Notes: generated from the letters alone by a model not told the origin. A DNA stretch of 64,000 nucleotides from Hormoscilla sp. GUM202 (GCA_005518205.2 RFFC02000002.1:62001-126000), one strand, 5' to 3'. Counted from the stretch's first letter, positions 36,382 to 47,400 are shown. Program-made: numbers and translations.

Positions 36382-38349
36382 TCATAGACTAATTTCCTCC
36401 ATATCTTCAATATTTTCATTGGTGGAGAAAGATGCCCCGACAATTATGCTCTTCAATGCTAATTTCTCTAGCAAGAAGTTTACCACTTCAGTGATGCTGC
36501 CCCCCCCCATCAATATTTGGATCGGCACATCCACCCCGATTTCAGTATAAATCCTGTTCTTGAGTTCGAGATTCATCAGCGAATTAAGACCCATTTCAAT
36601 TAAGGGCTTCTCTAGATCTAGATTGTCGTCGGGATTGTAGTCGGGCTGGATTTCTAATGCTTTAAGAACTTGAGCTTTAACGTAATCTACCATCAGTTCG
36701 GAACGTTTGCTGCCAGGAGCATCCTCTAATTCTTGCAGCAAATCCAGCCTTTGAGTTGGTAAATCCTCTTTTACAGCTTTCGAGAGCCTGGCCATCTTTT
36801 CCCGTTCTACCAAAATCCGGCGCAAAATTTTGCCCGAGGCTGATTTGGGAATTTTGTCGGTAATTTCCAGCCGACGTATCCTTTTGTAGGGCGCAACTTT
36901 GGCGGCGACAAACTCCATAATTTCCGACGGCGTAGCTTCCCCTTTTAGTACCACAAAAGCTTTTGGCACCTCGCCACTACTCCGGTGAGGGCTGGGAATC
37001 ACCGCTGCATCAGCAATAGCCGGATTTGTCAGCAATACTGCCTCTAGTTCTGCTGGGGCTACCTGATATCCATCACACTTAATTAATTCCTTAATCCGAT
37101 CTACGATATAGAAGTAACCTTCTTCATCGGCATAACCAATGTCCCCAGTGTGGAACCAACCGGAAGAGTCGATCGCCTCTGAAGTTGCTTCGGGATTATT
37201 GAGATAGCCTTTCATCACCTGGGGTCCGCGAATCCAAAGTTCTCCCCGTTCCTTGGCTCCCAAGGGCTTGAGTGTATCGATATCGACAATCTGACATTCC
37301 GTATTGGGTATGCACTGACCTACCGAACCGGGCTTGATTTTGCCGCCTTCATCCAGCACCGCTATGGAGGCCGGGCTTGTTTCCGTCAAGCCATAGCCTT
37401 GCTTGATTTTGCAATTGAGGCGCTCTTCGCATTCTTTGGTAAGTTCATTACTCAGAGGAGCGGCACCAGACATAATCATCCGCAAGCTGGAAAGATCGTA
37501 TTTATCTACTATAGGGTGCTTGGCTAGGGCCAGCACAATTGGCGGCACTAAAGGGGCGCGGGTGACTTTGTACTTTTGGATTATGGTCAGAAAGCTTTCT
37601 AGATCGAACTGCGGCATAGTCACGATTGTAGCACCGCAATACAGGCTGTAATTGAGGAACGTTTGCAAGCCGTAGATGTGGAAGAAGGGCAAAAGACCGA
37701 TAATTGTGTCAGCCTCGCTCATCGGCTCGCAACTTTTGACTTGCTGATTATTGGCTAGAAGATTGTAGTGGGTGAGCATGACCCCTTTAGGCAGCCCGGT
37801 GGTGCCGCTGGAGTATGGCAATACAACCAAGTCTTCCCGAATATCGATCGGCACCTCTGGCAGTTCCCCAAAGTCTTCCGATAGCACTGAAAATGGGGTT
37901 GCACCAGCAGCCTCCCCAAATACGAACAGTTCTTCCACCTTTGACTGACTGGCTGCTGCTAATGCCCGGTCTATTAGAGCCGGCACCGTTAGCAAATATT
38001 TGGCTCCGGCATCATTGAGTTGGTAAGCAAGCTCTTCTGGGGTATAGGATGGATTTACCGTGGTGGTCACTCCTCCCAAAGTAGCCACAGCATGGAAAGC
38101 GATGGGATATTCCGGTAAGTTGTAACTGTACATAGCTAAAACATCGCCCTTCTTAAAACCTCGCGCCGCCAGACTGCCAGCAACTTTACGGATAGAGTCT
38201 GCTAACTGTCCGTAGGTAATCTTATCGTAAGTTAACCCATCAATCAGGGCAGGTTTGTCTGCTAATTCTCTGGCCCGTTGCAAGACAAATTCTGTCAGTG
38301 TCAGATCTTCTCGAATGGGTACATCGGCATAGGGGCTACGAAAAATCAT
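36382..38349 (-). CDS. 4CL-like acyl-activating enzyme fused to an acyl carrier domain
   Basis: 655 residues. The AMP-binding (ANL superfamily) domain fills about 1-530: P-loop YSSGTTGLPKGVMLTH, GYGLTETSP, the hinge HTGDIGYADEEGYFYIVDR, KCDGYQVAPAELE and the catalytic Lys in PKSASGKILRR. It most resembles 4-coumarate:CoA ligases/acyl-AMP ligases. Residues about 560-635 form a phosphopantetheine carrier domain, with GLNSLMNLELKNRI (usual GxDS, here GLNS). Such didomains activate a carboxylic acid and load it on their own carrier for a PKS/FAS or transfer enzyme. No such partner is nearby, so the acceptor pathway is unknown. A nine-C run at about 36500 encodes GGG in MGGGSIT, a potential slippage site. 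Confidence 0.88.
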   Translation of the reverse strand: MIFRSPYADVPIREDLTLTEFVLQRARELADKPALIDGLTYDKITYGQLADSIRKVAGSLAARGFKKGDVLAMYSYNLPEYPIAFHAVATLGGVTTTVNPSYTPEELAYQLNDAGAKYLLTVPALIDRALAAASQSKVEELFVFGEAAGATPFSVLSEDFGELPEVPIDIREDLVVLPYSSGTTGLPKGVMLTHYNLLANNQQVKSCEPMSEADTIIGLLPFFHIYGLQTFLNYSLYCGATIVTMPQFDLESFLTIIQKYKVTRAPLVPPIVLALAKHPIVDKYDLSSLRMIMSGAAPLSNELTKECEERLNCKIKQGYGLTETSPASIAVLDEGGKIKPGSVGQCIPNTECQIVDIDTLKPLGAKERGELWIRGPQVMKGYLNNPEATSEAIDSSGWFHTGDIGYADEEGYFYIVDRIKELIKCDGYQVAPAELEAVLLTNPAIADAAVIPSPHRSSGEVPKAFVVLKGEATPSEIMEFVAAKVAPYKRIRRLEITDKIPKSASGKILRRILVEREKMARLSKAVKEDLPTQRLDLLQELEDAPGSKRSELMVDYVKAQVLKALEIQPDYNPDDNLDLEKPLIEMGLNSLMNLELKNRIYTEIGVDVPIQILMGGGSITEVVNFLLEKLALKSIIVGASFSTNENIEDMEEISL

Positions 38350-38648
38350 CCTAGTTTACTCCTTGCCCAGAGGGCATCTCTAATTTTTAATTGCCGATCT
38401 AGCATAGCACTTTTGGGAAGCTGCACAATCGATTTATGTTAAAAAATGTATACTCTTCCCAGTCAGTGTTTCGCGATCGCTGATTGCTAATTGCTAATTC
38501 TGTAGTCATATATGACAGGCTATTGGTAACTCGTCATGGTACATTTTGGGCCTCATATCAGGTGGGCGGTGGCCAGGGCTGAATATTATTGCTAGGCACG
38601 ACCCTATTGTACAGCCCGAACTTGGCACAAAAGCGCGCTCCGCGATTT

Positions 38649-39212
38649 TTATCGCTTCGGTGCTAGCATTGCGATCGCTGCGATCGCCACTTCCGGAAAT
38701 GCCCATAGGGAAATATTTGCATGATCTTTTAGAATTACTTGGCTTTGATAACCCTTAGGACTCGGTTCGCGAAAAACGTACAATTGACGATTATTAACAT
38801 CTAATACCCAGTAATCAGCAATTCCCGACTTAGCGTAAACTTTGGCTTTTAATTCCCGATCGCTCCTGAGAGTGGTATCCGCGACCTCAATAATCAGATA
38901 AACTTCACGAGGAGTCGGATGGTGGTCTTCATAGTATAATGGATCTGGCATGACCACGGCAATATCTGGTTCGGGTTCCGAATAATCATCTAACCGCACG
39001 GGATCTTGTAGCCGCACCAACACCTGTTCTCCCAGACGAGTTCTCAGTAAGTTATCTGTGCGTGCAACTGCTGCACTATGAGGGGTTCCTTTCACTGGCT
39101 TTTTGATTATCTGTCCTTCAATTAATTCTACCTTTTCGTCTGGATCGATAATTCCCATTTCTCCCAGGCGATGATATTCTTCAACAGTCAAACGACGAAT
39201 ATCTACAAGCAT
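38649..39212 (-). CDS. Uma2 family (DUF820) putative endonuclease
   Basis: 187 residues of the very large cyanobacterial Uma2/DUF820 family, with a PD-(D/E)XK restriction-like fold. It has the typical start TVEEYHRLGEMGII and ELIEGQIIKK. EPDIAVV holds the active-site Asp, LIIEVADTTLRSDRELKAKV the Glu and Lys, and GIADYWVLDV follows. Cellular role is unknown; these genes are scattered, multi-copy and often near mobile DNA. The C-terminus (VAIAAIAMLAPKR) runs into HIP1-like GCGATCGC repeats. Confidence 0.9.
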   Translation of the reverse strand: MLVDIRRLTVEEYHRLGEMGIIDPDEKVELIEGQIIKKPVKGTPHSAAVARTDNLLRTRLGEQVLVRLQDPVRLDDYSEPEPDIAVVMPDPLYYEDHHPTPREVYLIIEVADTTLRSDRELKAKVYAKSGIADYWVLDVNNRQLYVFREPSPKGYQSQVILKDHANISLWAFPEVAIAAIAMLAPKR

Positions 39213-39268
39213 CTTTATCTCCTGTATATTTGGCGGGAAACTATCCGTTAAAGTAAGGTGCCCACCCT

Positions 39269-39496
39269 ACAATTTTAACAATGATCTAGCCCGCGCGGGC
39301 TTTGTTTTTGTAGCCCCAGGTTTTAACCTGGGGGTGGTGGCGGAACAATTTTAACAATGATCTAGCCCGCGCGGGCTTTGTTTTTGTAGCCCCAGGTTTT
39401 AACCTGGGGGTGGTGGCGGAACAATTTTAACAATGATCTAGCCCGCGCGGGCTTTGTTTTTGTAGCCCCAGGTTTTAACCTGGGGGTGGTGGCGGA
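39269..39496. repeat. Three perfect tandem copies of a 76-bp unit
   Basis: Units start at 39269, 39345 and 39421 (ACAATTTTAACAATGATCTA...). Each contains two palindromes, AGCCCGCGCGGGCT and CCCCAGGTTTTAACCTGGGG. I see no base differences between copies. It fills the gap between Uma2 and ftsH, downstream of ftsH on the minus strand. Confidence 0.95.
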
Positions 39497-39537
39497 TTTC
39501 AATCTGGAAGGTGGTGGGCAGTGCCCACCCTACGAGT

Positions 39538-41421
<1,884 letters not shown>

Positions 41422-41794
41422 GATTTTTGCTTATTTTGCAAACATATCCGTAGGGTGGGCAATGTCCACCTGAGTAAATTGTAATCCACCAAGCCACATC
41501 TGCACTAGGGGAGGAAACCGATCGGGAGTAGAGAGATCGCCCCGTTTGTAGTAAGCGCTAAAGCGCTTTCCTGGTGGGCGGTGCCTAGGCTGTTCACTTT
41601 GTCCGATGGCCCGAGCAAAAAGTTCATGCAGTTTTTGTGTAAGGCTATCAGACCGTGGATCGCTTGTTATATATGGATTGTAGGCTATAGACGCGAACGC
41701 GATCCCGGCATGAACGATCGGACCGGAAAAAGCCCCAAAATAAACACCCTAGGCGGTGCCCACCCTACGAGTTACTACGAGTTACTACGAGTTA
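41422..41794. other. Gap between the two ftsH genes
   Basis: 373 bp with fragments of the GGTGGGC...GCCCACC palindrome family (41452, 41573, 41753) and a GTTTGTAGTAAGCGCTAAAG element (41550). About 26 bases at 41587-41614 (CTGTTCACT..GTCCGATGGC) resemble a stretch near the right end of the IS66 element (49840-49866). No gene. Confidence 0.5.
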
Positions 41795-41805
41795 CTACGA
41801 GTTAC
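41766..41805. repeat. Four tandem copies of TACGAGTTAC
   Basis: A perfect 10-bp unit repeated four times across the stop codon of the ftsH pseudogene (TAG at 41795-41797 on the minus strand). It probably arose by slippage. Confidence 0.9.
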
Positions 41806-42760
41806 GGACTTGGTTTAACAGGTTTTCCAGTTCCTCGCCTTCGATGACTTCGGTTTCGAGGATGCGCCCGGCGATCGCCTCCAGCAAGTCCCGATTATTA
41901 TTGAGGATAGCTAAAGCTTGCTGATAGCCAGCTTCCACGATCTCCTTGACCTCATCATCGATCGCTTTAGTAGTTTCATCACTCACCATCCGCCGAGGGT
42001 TCGTGCCGTTTTTCCCCAGGAAGTTCTGTTGATGACCATTTTCGTAAGATAGAGGTCCTAAAACTTTACTCATACCATATGCTGTTACCCTCTGTTCTGC
42101 GATCGCTGTTGCTCGTTCCATGTCATTAGAAGCACCGTTCGTGACATTACCAAAGACAATTTCTTCGGCGGCTCGTCCCCCCAGTAGCATGGCAATTTGC
42201 TCTCTAAATTCCAATTCGTCGGTTAAAAAGCGGTCTTCTGTGGGCAATTTCAGCGTGTAGCCCAAAGCTGCTATCCCGCGCGGGACGATCTATATTTTCG
42301 ATACTTTACCTCCTCCTGGCATCAACGCACCGAAGATCGCGTGACAGACTTCGTGGTAGGCGACAATCTTTTTCTCTTTTTCATTGAGAACCCGGCTTTT
42401 CTTCTCCAAACCCGCCACTACACGTTCGATCGTTTCCTTCAAGTCTTCCTGGGCTACAGCAGCCCGTTCTAGGCGTTGGGGCAAGTCTGGATCGGGAATA
42501 GGAGTAGTAGCCCGAATTTCTACCTGGTTGCCCTCTCTTTTCAGAGCATAGCGGATTTCGCTTCTGCCCCAAAGCACCTCTACCACCTCTCCCCTATCCA
42601 CCTGGCCGAGAAACTCGCTGTAGGGTCTTAGAGGCAATTTGGGACGCCGCAACTGCGGTAAAACCCAGTAATTTACCGCCACTACTATACCTGCCACTCC
42701 TAACAGTAGGATGCCTATTTGCTGCGTTCGGGGTAATTTTGGCTTCTTTTTTATTCCCAT
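41795..42760 (-). pseudogene. FtsH paralogue lacking the AAA domain, with one in-frame TAG
   Basis: On the minus strand the frame starts MGIKKKPKLPRTQQIGILLL (one membrane helix), continues through the extracellular part (YSEFLGQVDRGEVVEVLWGR), then jumps from LPQRLERA directly to AVAQEDLKETIERVVAGLEK. The whole AAA+ module, second membrane helix and hinge are missing but the frame is kept. The protease part has HEVCHA (HEXXH intact). A TAG at 42290-42292 interrupts between GGGKVSKI and IVPRGIAALGYTLKL; after it the same frame runs to the normal end (EVIEGEELENLLNQVRNS). An internal deletion followed by a nonsense mutation is the simplest reading. Confidence 0.9.
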
Positions 42761-42798
42761 ACTTTCTCCATATCTTGTTTGTAGTCAGGACTTCAGTC

Positions 42799-43049
42799 GG
42801 GTGCATCTCATATTGGCGTCGCCCTCACCCTTTAGGGTGAGGCTACCGGAACAAAGCAATGTCATTGCGATTTTTTTCGAGTTTTTCGCTTGCGCAGCGT
42901 GGCAACCTTCCTGCGATGTCTCCTGTGTGCCGATAGCGCTGCGCTGGGGGCGCAGCCATGTCCCCTGGGACAAGAGCTCTGGCAGAGATATCGAAGCGGG
43001 CTAAATTACATATATTATCAATGTACCTTTGCGAAAGTGAGATGCACCC
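42799..43049. mobile_element. Putative 251-bp MITE with 12-bp TIRs and 8-bp TSD
   Basis: GGGTGCATCTCA (42799-42810) and TGAGATGCACCC (43038-43049) are perfect inverted repeats. CTTCAGTC stands directly outside both ends (42791-42798 and 43050-43057), an 8-bp target duplication. The target was itself a GTAGTNAGGACTTCAGTCC palindrome. The interior holds no ORF but several palindromic repeats (CCTCACCCTTTAGGGTGAGG at 42833, GCGCTGCGCTGGGGGCGCAG at 42936). A non-autonomous element mobilised by an unseen transposase is the best reading; no family in the window shares these ends. Confidence 0.88.
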
Positions 43050-43129
43050 CTTCAGTCCTCCACCTGCCTGGCATTTTGAGGACTTTAGTCTTCACTACGA
43101 ACATCGAAATTGAATATCTTAAACTGATT

Positions 43130-44041
43130 TTAGTCTCCTCCGGGCATAGAGAGCAACTGCCACTCTCCTGCTACTTTACCAAAGACTGCCCGATTTTCTA
43201 AGGGACCATATACGTAACGATTGTAGACGTAACCTCTTTCCCCATTGGGTATAATTACTGGAGTCCAACCGTATATCGGGTCAACCTCTCGGCTTTTTTC
43301 TACCTCTTCTTGCCATTGTTTTTCCGCCGCCGGACGGTCAAGCTTGACTACTTCGTTGGAAAGGCTGCTAATCACTTCGCTGTTTAAAGATGGTCGCGAT
43401 CGCACGTTAACGCCTCTACCGACAACTATCGCGTGATTCAATTCCCAGTCCAGTCCCGAGGCGGATGTAGGTGCTGGGTACTGACGATAAAACTCTTTGG
43501 TAACATTAGAACAAATCCAAACCGTCGTCCCAGGGTCTACGGGATAGTTATCGCTAGCTTCTGCCGCACAACTGTTAGCGATCGCCTTTTCCAGCAAGGA
43601 CCAGAAGCGTTCGTCAGGGTTTTCCAGGCCCAGTTCCTCGATCCGTCGCGGACTATTGAATCCCAAGGATATGCCATCTGCTGGTAAAATCGAACGGATA
43701 AAGTAGGCATTCCGTTCTGTTACACCTTGCCGCAGTTCTTGACGAAAACTATAGAACTCGCTACCTGGTTCCACTTCATCATCCAGGTCAATTGGTTTCC
43801 GTCCCAATTCCAGCTTTTCCTCCTTGGGTGTAGCTGGTTTTTCTGCGAAAGCTTCGGGTGCAGGTGTTGGTTTTAACTCAGTCTCTCTCCTGTTGCTGGT
43901 GGCAGCTGGCCGGATCGTCGTAGGATCTTTGTGCAGTATAGTTGCTAGGGTTGCCCCGCCTAATGCTGAGGCCATTATCCCCCCTGCAATCACCAAGTAA
44001 AACTCTTTCTTGATTTCCTTTTGCCACTTATATTCTATCAT
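43130..44041 (-). CDS. Membrane-anchored SH3-domain protein
   Basis: 303 residues. One N-terminal membrane helix (FYLVIAGGIMASALGGATLA, about residues 14-36), then a proline/lysine-rich linker (65-95), a central unknown domain with two conserved-looking Cys (NSCAAEA, VWICSNV), and a bacterial SH3 domain. The SH3 part is IVVGRGVNVRSRPSLNSEVI...GWTPVIIPNGERGYVYNRYV. Such SH3_3 domains usually bind cell-wall peptides, so a periplasmic or envelope role is likely. No operon partner. Confidence 0.85.
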   Translation of the reverse strand: MIEYKWQKEIKKEFYLVIAGGIMASALGGATLATILHKDPTTIRPAATSNRRETELKPTPAPEAFAEKPATPKEEKLELGRKPIDLDDEVEPGSEFYSFRQELRQGVTERNAYFIRSILPADGISLGFNSPRRIEELGLENPDERFWSLLEKAIANSCAAEASDNYPVDPGTTVWICSNVTKEFYRQYPAPTSASGLDWELNHAIVVGRGVNVRSRPSLNSEVISSLSNEVVKLDRPAAEKQWQEEVEKSREVDPIYGWTPVIIPNGERGYVYNRYVYGPLENRAVFGKVAGEWQLLSMPGGD

Positions 44042-44374
44042 TTTTTCCTGACTCTTGCTAACTGTTAATGGTTAATTGTTAATGGTCGATCGCTAGTCGG
44101 CATCTGGCGATTATGGTCTCCTATATCTATTTTATACATAATTTTTCACGCCACGACCTAGCGCCATTTTTTCTATATGGTTTGAATGGCTAGCTAGAGA
44201 TTTGGTTCCTTGGCTGTAGTAATTATCTTAACTGCTAAATTTTCTATTATAACATTTTCAGTAATAGTTAGCCTAGCTTATTTTTTTCCTCAAATGTAAA
44301 GTTTTGTAACCACAAGCCGTTTGCGGTCACAAAAGAGGGGTTTTGCCTGAGTAAGAAATAAAAATCTGCTACAA
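44042..44374. other. AT-rich gene-free region
   Basis: 333 bp between the divergent SH3-protein gene and the pilin remnant. Contains GTTAATGGTTAATTGTTAATGG (44064-44085) near the SH3 gene. Promoters are expected but cannot be placed. Confidence 0.4.
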
Positions 44375-44816
44375 ATGAACGAACTTCTTGCTCAGATAGG
44401 ATTTCCTTTCGTAGTAATTATTCAAAATGGTATAACCTATCTGGCGGCGACGATCGAGGCCCAGCAACCCTTCTACGTGCAAAAAAATAACTATGGCTGC
44501 ACGCTCCGGGCCCCCTCCGCTACGCAGTGCGCGATCAGCACCGATCTCACTGCTTGGGTCTTGGTATTAAACTACCTCAACTGCAAACTTCGATTACGGC
44601 ATTATGGCTACCGATCCTGATACCCATTATGCTGAAGCAACCGGAAATCGGCTAAAGTCCTATCTGACTGACGTAATGGCGATCGCCAATCCCGTCACCG
44701 GTGAAGTAGATATGCCCACAGTCCAGCGCAAAAGCGAAGCTGCTAATGAACCTGCAGTAGAAGTGGTATACTCTCCAACCGGTCCTACTTGTCCCACTGG
44801 ATATGAAAATGGTTAA
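44375..44816 (+). pseudogene. Type IV pilin-like gene remnant
   Basis: Pieces of a cyanobacterial pilin can be recognised by comparison with the intact pilin at 55342-55872. TYLAATIEAQQPFYVQKNNY corresponds to GSMNRAQQAYYLEKGEL. A broken LGLGIKLPQ stretch (about 44553) corresponds to LGLSIQTKT, followed by ANFDYGI-like codons. The C-terminal frame (44604-44816) ends PTGPTCPTGYENG, like TTGPSCPTNYTKI. The prepilin leader and hydrophobic helix are gone, and an ACGCTCCGGGCCCC palindrome piece plus frame changes interrupt the middle. The correspondence is by eye and moderate. Confidence 0.6.
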
Positions 44817-44847
44817 CTTATTTCTGACTCAATGGCTCTCTCTGTTC

Positions 44848-45044
44848 GCGCAGCGTGGCGCAGCCATGAGTTTTGGTTGGAGGCTTTCGGGACTGTGATT
44901 GGAGGCTCTGCCTCCCAGAGGCATTCCCAGGCGGAGCCTGGGAACGAGAGAAACCATTACAGTCCGCGCAGGCGGACTTTGTATGTGTAGCGGCAGGTTT
45001 TAATCTGCCGATTTTTATGTGTAGCGGCAGGTTTTAACCTGCCG
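44848..45044. repeat. Palindrome cluster downstream of the ROK kinase gene
   Basis: Contains GCGCAGCGTGGCGCAGCCAT (44848-44867) and GGAGGCTCTGCCTCC (about 44901). It also contains CATTCCCAGGCGGAGCCTGG (44922 onward) and two copies of a CGGCAGGTTTTAAYCTGCCG hairpin (44991-45010, 45025-45044). The second hairpin contains the stop codon of the ROK gene, so the inserted repeat supplies its end and perhaps its terminator. Confidence 0.85.
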
Positions 45045-45993
45045 ATTTCGTCTGCTGACTGGTACTAGCCGATTTTTGGGAAATCATCTGCCATGCCAAC
45101 TTGGCCGCGCCTACCATTCCCGCCCGGTTGCCCAACTGTGCGACTAACAGCTGCAAACCTTCACGAGAAATCGGCAGTACCCGCTGTTCAATTTCTGATA
45201 ATGTTGCTGGCAAGAAATATTCGGCACTTTCACTAATGCCTCCGCCAATCACGATCGCCTCTGGGGTGAGAATGTAAATTAGGTTAGCCAACCCCGCACC
45301 CAGATGATGTCCGTAGGTTTTCCAGAATTCCAATGCTTGCCTATTGCCCACTTTCGCCATGTGGGCGAGTTCAGCAGGAGTCAAGCTAGTCCGCCTGCGC
45401 ACCGCTGGCACGGAGACATGCTGTTCTAAAGAGCCGCGATTACCACTATTGCATTTGTGACCGTAAAGTTCGATGGTAATTAACCCCAGTTCCCCAGCGG
45501 CACCGCGATGACCTGTAAACAGCTTGCCATCCAGGATAATCCCACCACCCACTCCCGTACCGAGGGTAAGCATAATCAGATTCTGAAACTGGCGTCCGGC
45601 ACCGGTCCAGGCTTCTCCCAAAGCCGCACAGTTGGCATCGTTGGCCAGAATTACTGGCAGTCCGGTTTTTTCTTCTAGCCAGTCCGCGAAAGGAATGTCC
45701 TGCCAAGAAACCAGGTTAATGGCGATTTTCGATATTCTACCAGGGCCATCCACGGGACCGGGTAAGCCCACCCCGATCGCCAGACATTCCTGTTCGGGAT
45801 CCAATTGGGCGATCGCATCTACTATCACCTCCAAAACTGCTTCTGGTAATTGGGGTTTGGGAGTGGCCACCGTCATCGACTGACGACAACTGCCATCGGG
45901 GCCAAATCTACCTAGCTTAATTGCCGTTCCCCCTATATCAATACCGATCGCTTCTAGGCGATTATCGGGGTTGGACAAAACATCTGTTTCCAT
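45034..45993 (-). CDS. ROK family sugar kinase (putative glucokinase)
   Basis: Cytoplasmic ATP-dependent sugar kinase of the ROK family, probably phosphorylating glucose. From METDVLSNPDNRLEAIGIDI the ATP-binding GIDIGGTAIKLGRFG stands at residues 14-28. ANDANCAALGEAWTGAG contains the catalytic Asp; LGTGVGGGIILDGKLFTGHR and GAAGELGL (ExGH-type region) follow. The zinc site is replaced: CNSGNRGSLEQH keeps one Cys where CxCGxxGCxE is usual. I chose the start at 45993; upstream ATGs at 46011 and 46065 only add unlike sequence. The stop codon lies in a palindrome. Confidence 0.88.
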   Translation of the reverse strand: METDVLSNPDNRLEAIGIDIGGTAIKLGRFGPDGSCRQSMTVATPKPQLPEAVLEVIVDAIAQLDPEQECLAIGVGLPGPVDGPGRISKIAINLVSWQDIPFADWLEEKTGLPVILANDANCAALGEAWTGAGRQFQNLIMLTLGTGVGGGIILDGKLFTGHRGAAGELGLITIELYGHKCNSGNRGSLEQHVSVPAVRRRTSLTPAELAHMAKVGNRQALEFWKTYGHHLGAGLANLIYILTPEAIVIGGGISESAEYFLPATLSEIEQRVLPISREGLQLLVAQLGNRAGMVGAAKLAWQMISQKSASTSQQTKSAG

Positions 45994-46134
45994 ACCGATC
46001 CTGTTCATTGCACGTACACATATCCGGGACAAAATTGATGAAGTACGGCAGATTGCTTGCAGCATAAGGGTCGTGGCTGAATCTCACCAGATAACACGAA
46101 GGCAAAAGAGAAATGCTATCTATAAGGTCAGATA

Positions 46135-47019
46135 TCAGAATGCTGTCGCACCTGGGGGATTAACAAACTCATTTAAACCTTCTCCCAGCAAAGATAACCC
46201 GACAACCATTAATGTCATGGTCATGCCCGGAAAGAATGCGGTCCACCAAATGCCAGTGGGCAAGGCATCCAGGGCCAGACGTAGATCCTGTCCCCATTCT
46301 GGCACCTCTGAGGGCAGTCCCAGTCCCAGAAATCCCAAGCCTCCCAGCGTTAGAATAGCATCAGCGGCATTCAGGGTGAACAAAACTGGTACGCTCTGAA
46401 TTACATTCAGTAATAGGTAGCGAGTCAGGACTGTCCAGGTGGAGGCCCCCATTGCTTGGGCCGCTTCGATAAAGAGTTCGGTTTTGACGCTGACTGTGTG
46501 GTTGCGCACCACGCGGTAATATTGGGGAACGTAGGAAATGCTGAGGGCGATCGCGGCATTAAACACCCCCCGCCCCACTACAAATGCCAGAGTCAGGGAA
46601 AGCAGCAGCCCTGGTAGAGTATAGATGGTATCCATCAAGAATAGTAACAGCCGGTCTAATCTACCCCCGAGATAGCCGCTGACTAAACCCAGGGGAACGC
46701 CAACAGCCAAACTCAGGGCCGTCGCCAACAGGACGACCCGCCATGCAGCTTGGGTGCCAAACATGGTACGAGAGAAAACATCGTAACCCTGGCGCGTCGT
46801 GCCAAACCAATGAGACCATGAGGGTGATTCATGTACCGGGTTAATCAAAGATTCCGTCGGATCCTGTATCCATCCCCAGGTCTGGAATAGGGGGACCAAA
46901 AGGGCGATCGCCACAAAAGCTAGAGTAATAGCAGCCCCCACAGCCATCAGCTGCATGGAGAGGCTGGGGCGTCGGGAAATCCGCAAAAGTCTAGTAAAAT
47001 TTATTCTGGTTATGGTCAT
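46135..47019 (-). CDS. Peptide/nickel-type ABC transporter permease (OppC/DppC)
   Basis: 294-residue inner-membrane permease of a dipeptide/oligopeptide/nickel ABC importer. It has an N-terminal helix (AVGAAITLAFVAIALLVPLF) and a periplasmic loop with HWFGTTRQGYDVFSRTMFG, the OppC signature. The BPD_transp_1 core has five more helices, and the EAA loop AAQAMGASTWTVLTRYLL contacts the ATPase. Partner permease, ATPase and binding protein are not in the window; in cyanobacteria such genes are often scattered. It ends 69 bp beyond the ROK gene's far upstream ATG and starts 12 bp after the NTRC stop codon, so it may have been co-transcribed with NTRC. Confidence 0.92.
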   Translation of the reverse strand: MTITRINFTRLLRISRRPSLSMQLMAVGAAITLAFVAIALLVPLFQTWGWIQDPTESLINPVHESPSWSHWFGTTRQGYDVFSRTMFGTQAAWRVVLLATALSLAVGVPLGLVSGYLGGRLDRLLLFLMDTIYTLPGLLLSLTLAFVVGRGVFNAAIALSISYVPQYYRVVRNHTVSVKTELFIEAAQAMGASTWTVLTRYLLLNVIQSVPVLFTLNAADAILTLGGLGFLGLGLPSEVPEWGQDLRLALDALPTGIWWTAFFPGMTMTLMVVGLSLLGEGLNEFVNPPGATAF

Positions 47020-47400
47020 CCGCTAACCAAATTACAAATTGCTTTGGATCGTTTCCCGGTACTGACTCTTTTGCTTGACGCCTTGATATTGATGGATTAA
47101 TTCCTTGTCCTTGAAGAACTGAACGGTGGGAGTACCGGTGACACCAGCATTTTCAGCAATCTCGGGATCTTGTTCGATGTCAATCTCTACATAGTGGATC
47201 TTGTTATCAAACTCATCTACTACCTTACTTAAGATGGGTTTGAGAGTGTGACAAGGACGGCAGATAGGCGTAGAGTATTTTACCATAATCAAGCGATCGC
47301 TCTCATGAAAAAGCTTGCGCAGGGCATAACCCCCCTCATGTCGCGTCGCTGCAATGTCAAAGGTATCAGATTTTTGAGGACTAAAGTCCTCACTACGAAC

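Noticed and set aside
39269-39496. CRISPR array
   Set aside because: The three units are contiguous and identical with no variable spacers, and no cas genes are in the window.
41587-41614. IS66 remnant between the ftsH genes
   Set aside because: About 26 bases resemble part of the IS66 right end region, but similarity stops on both sides and the terminus is missing.
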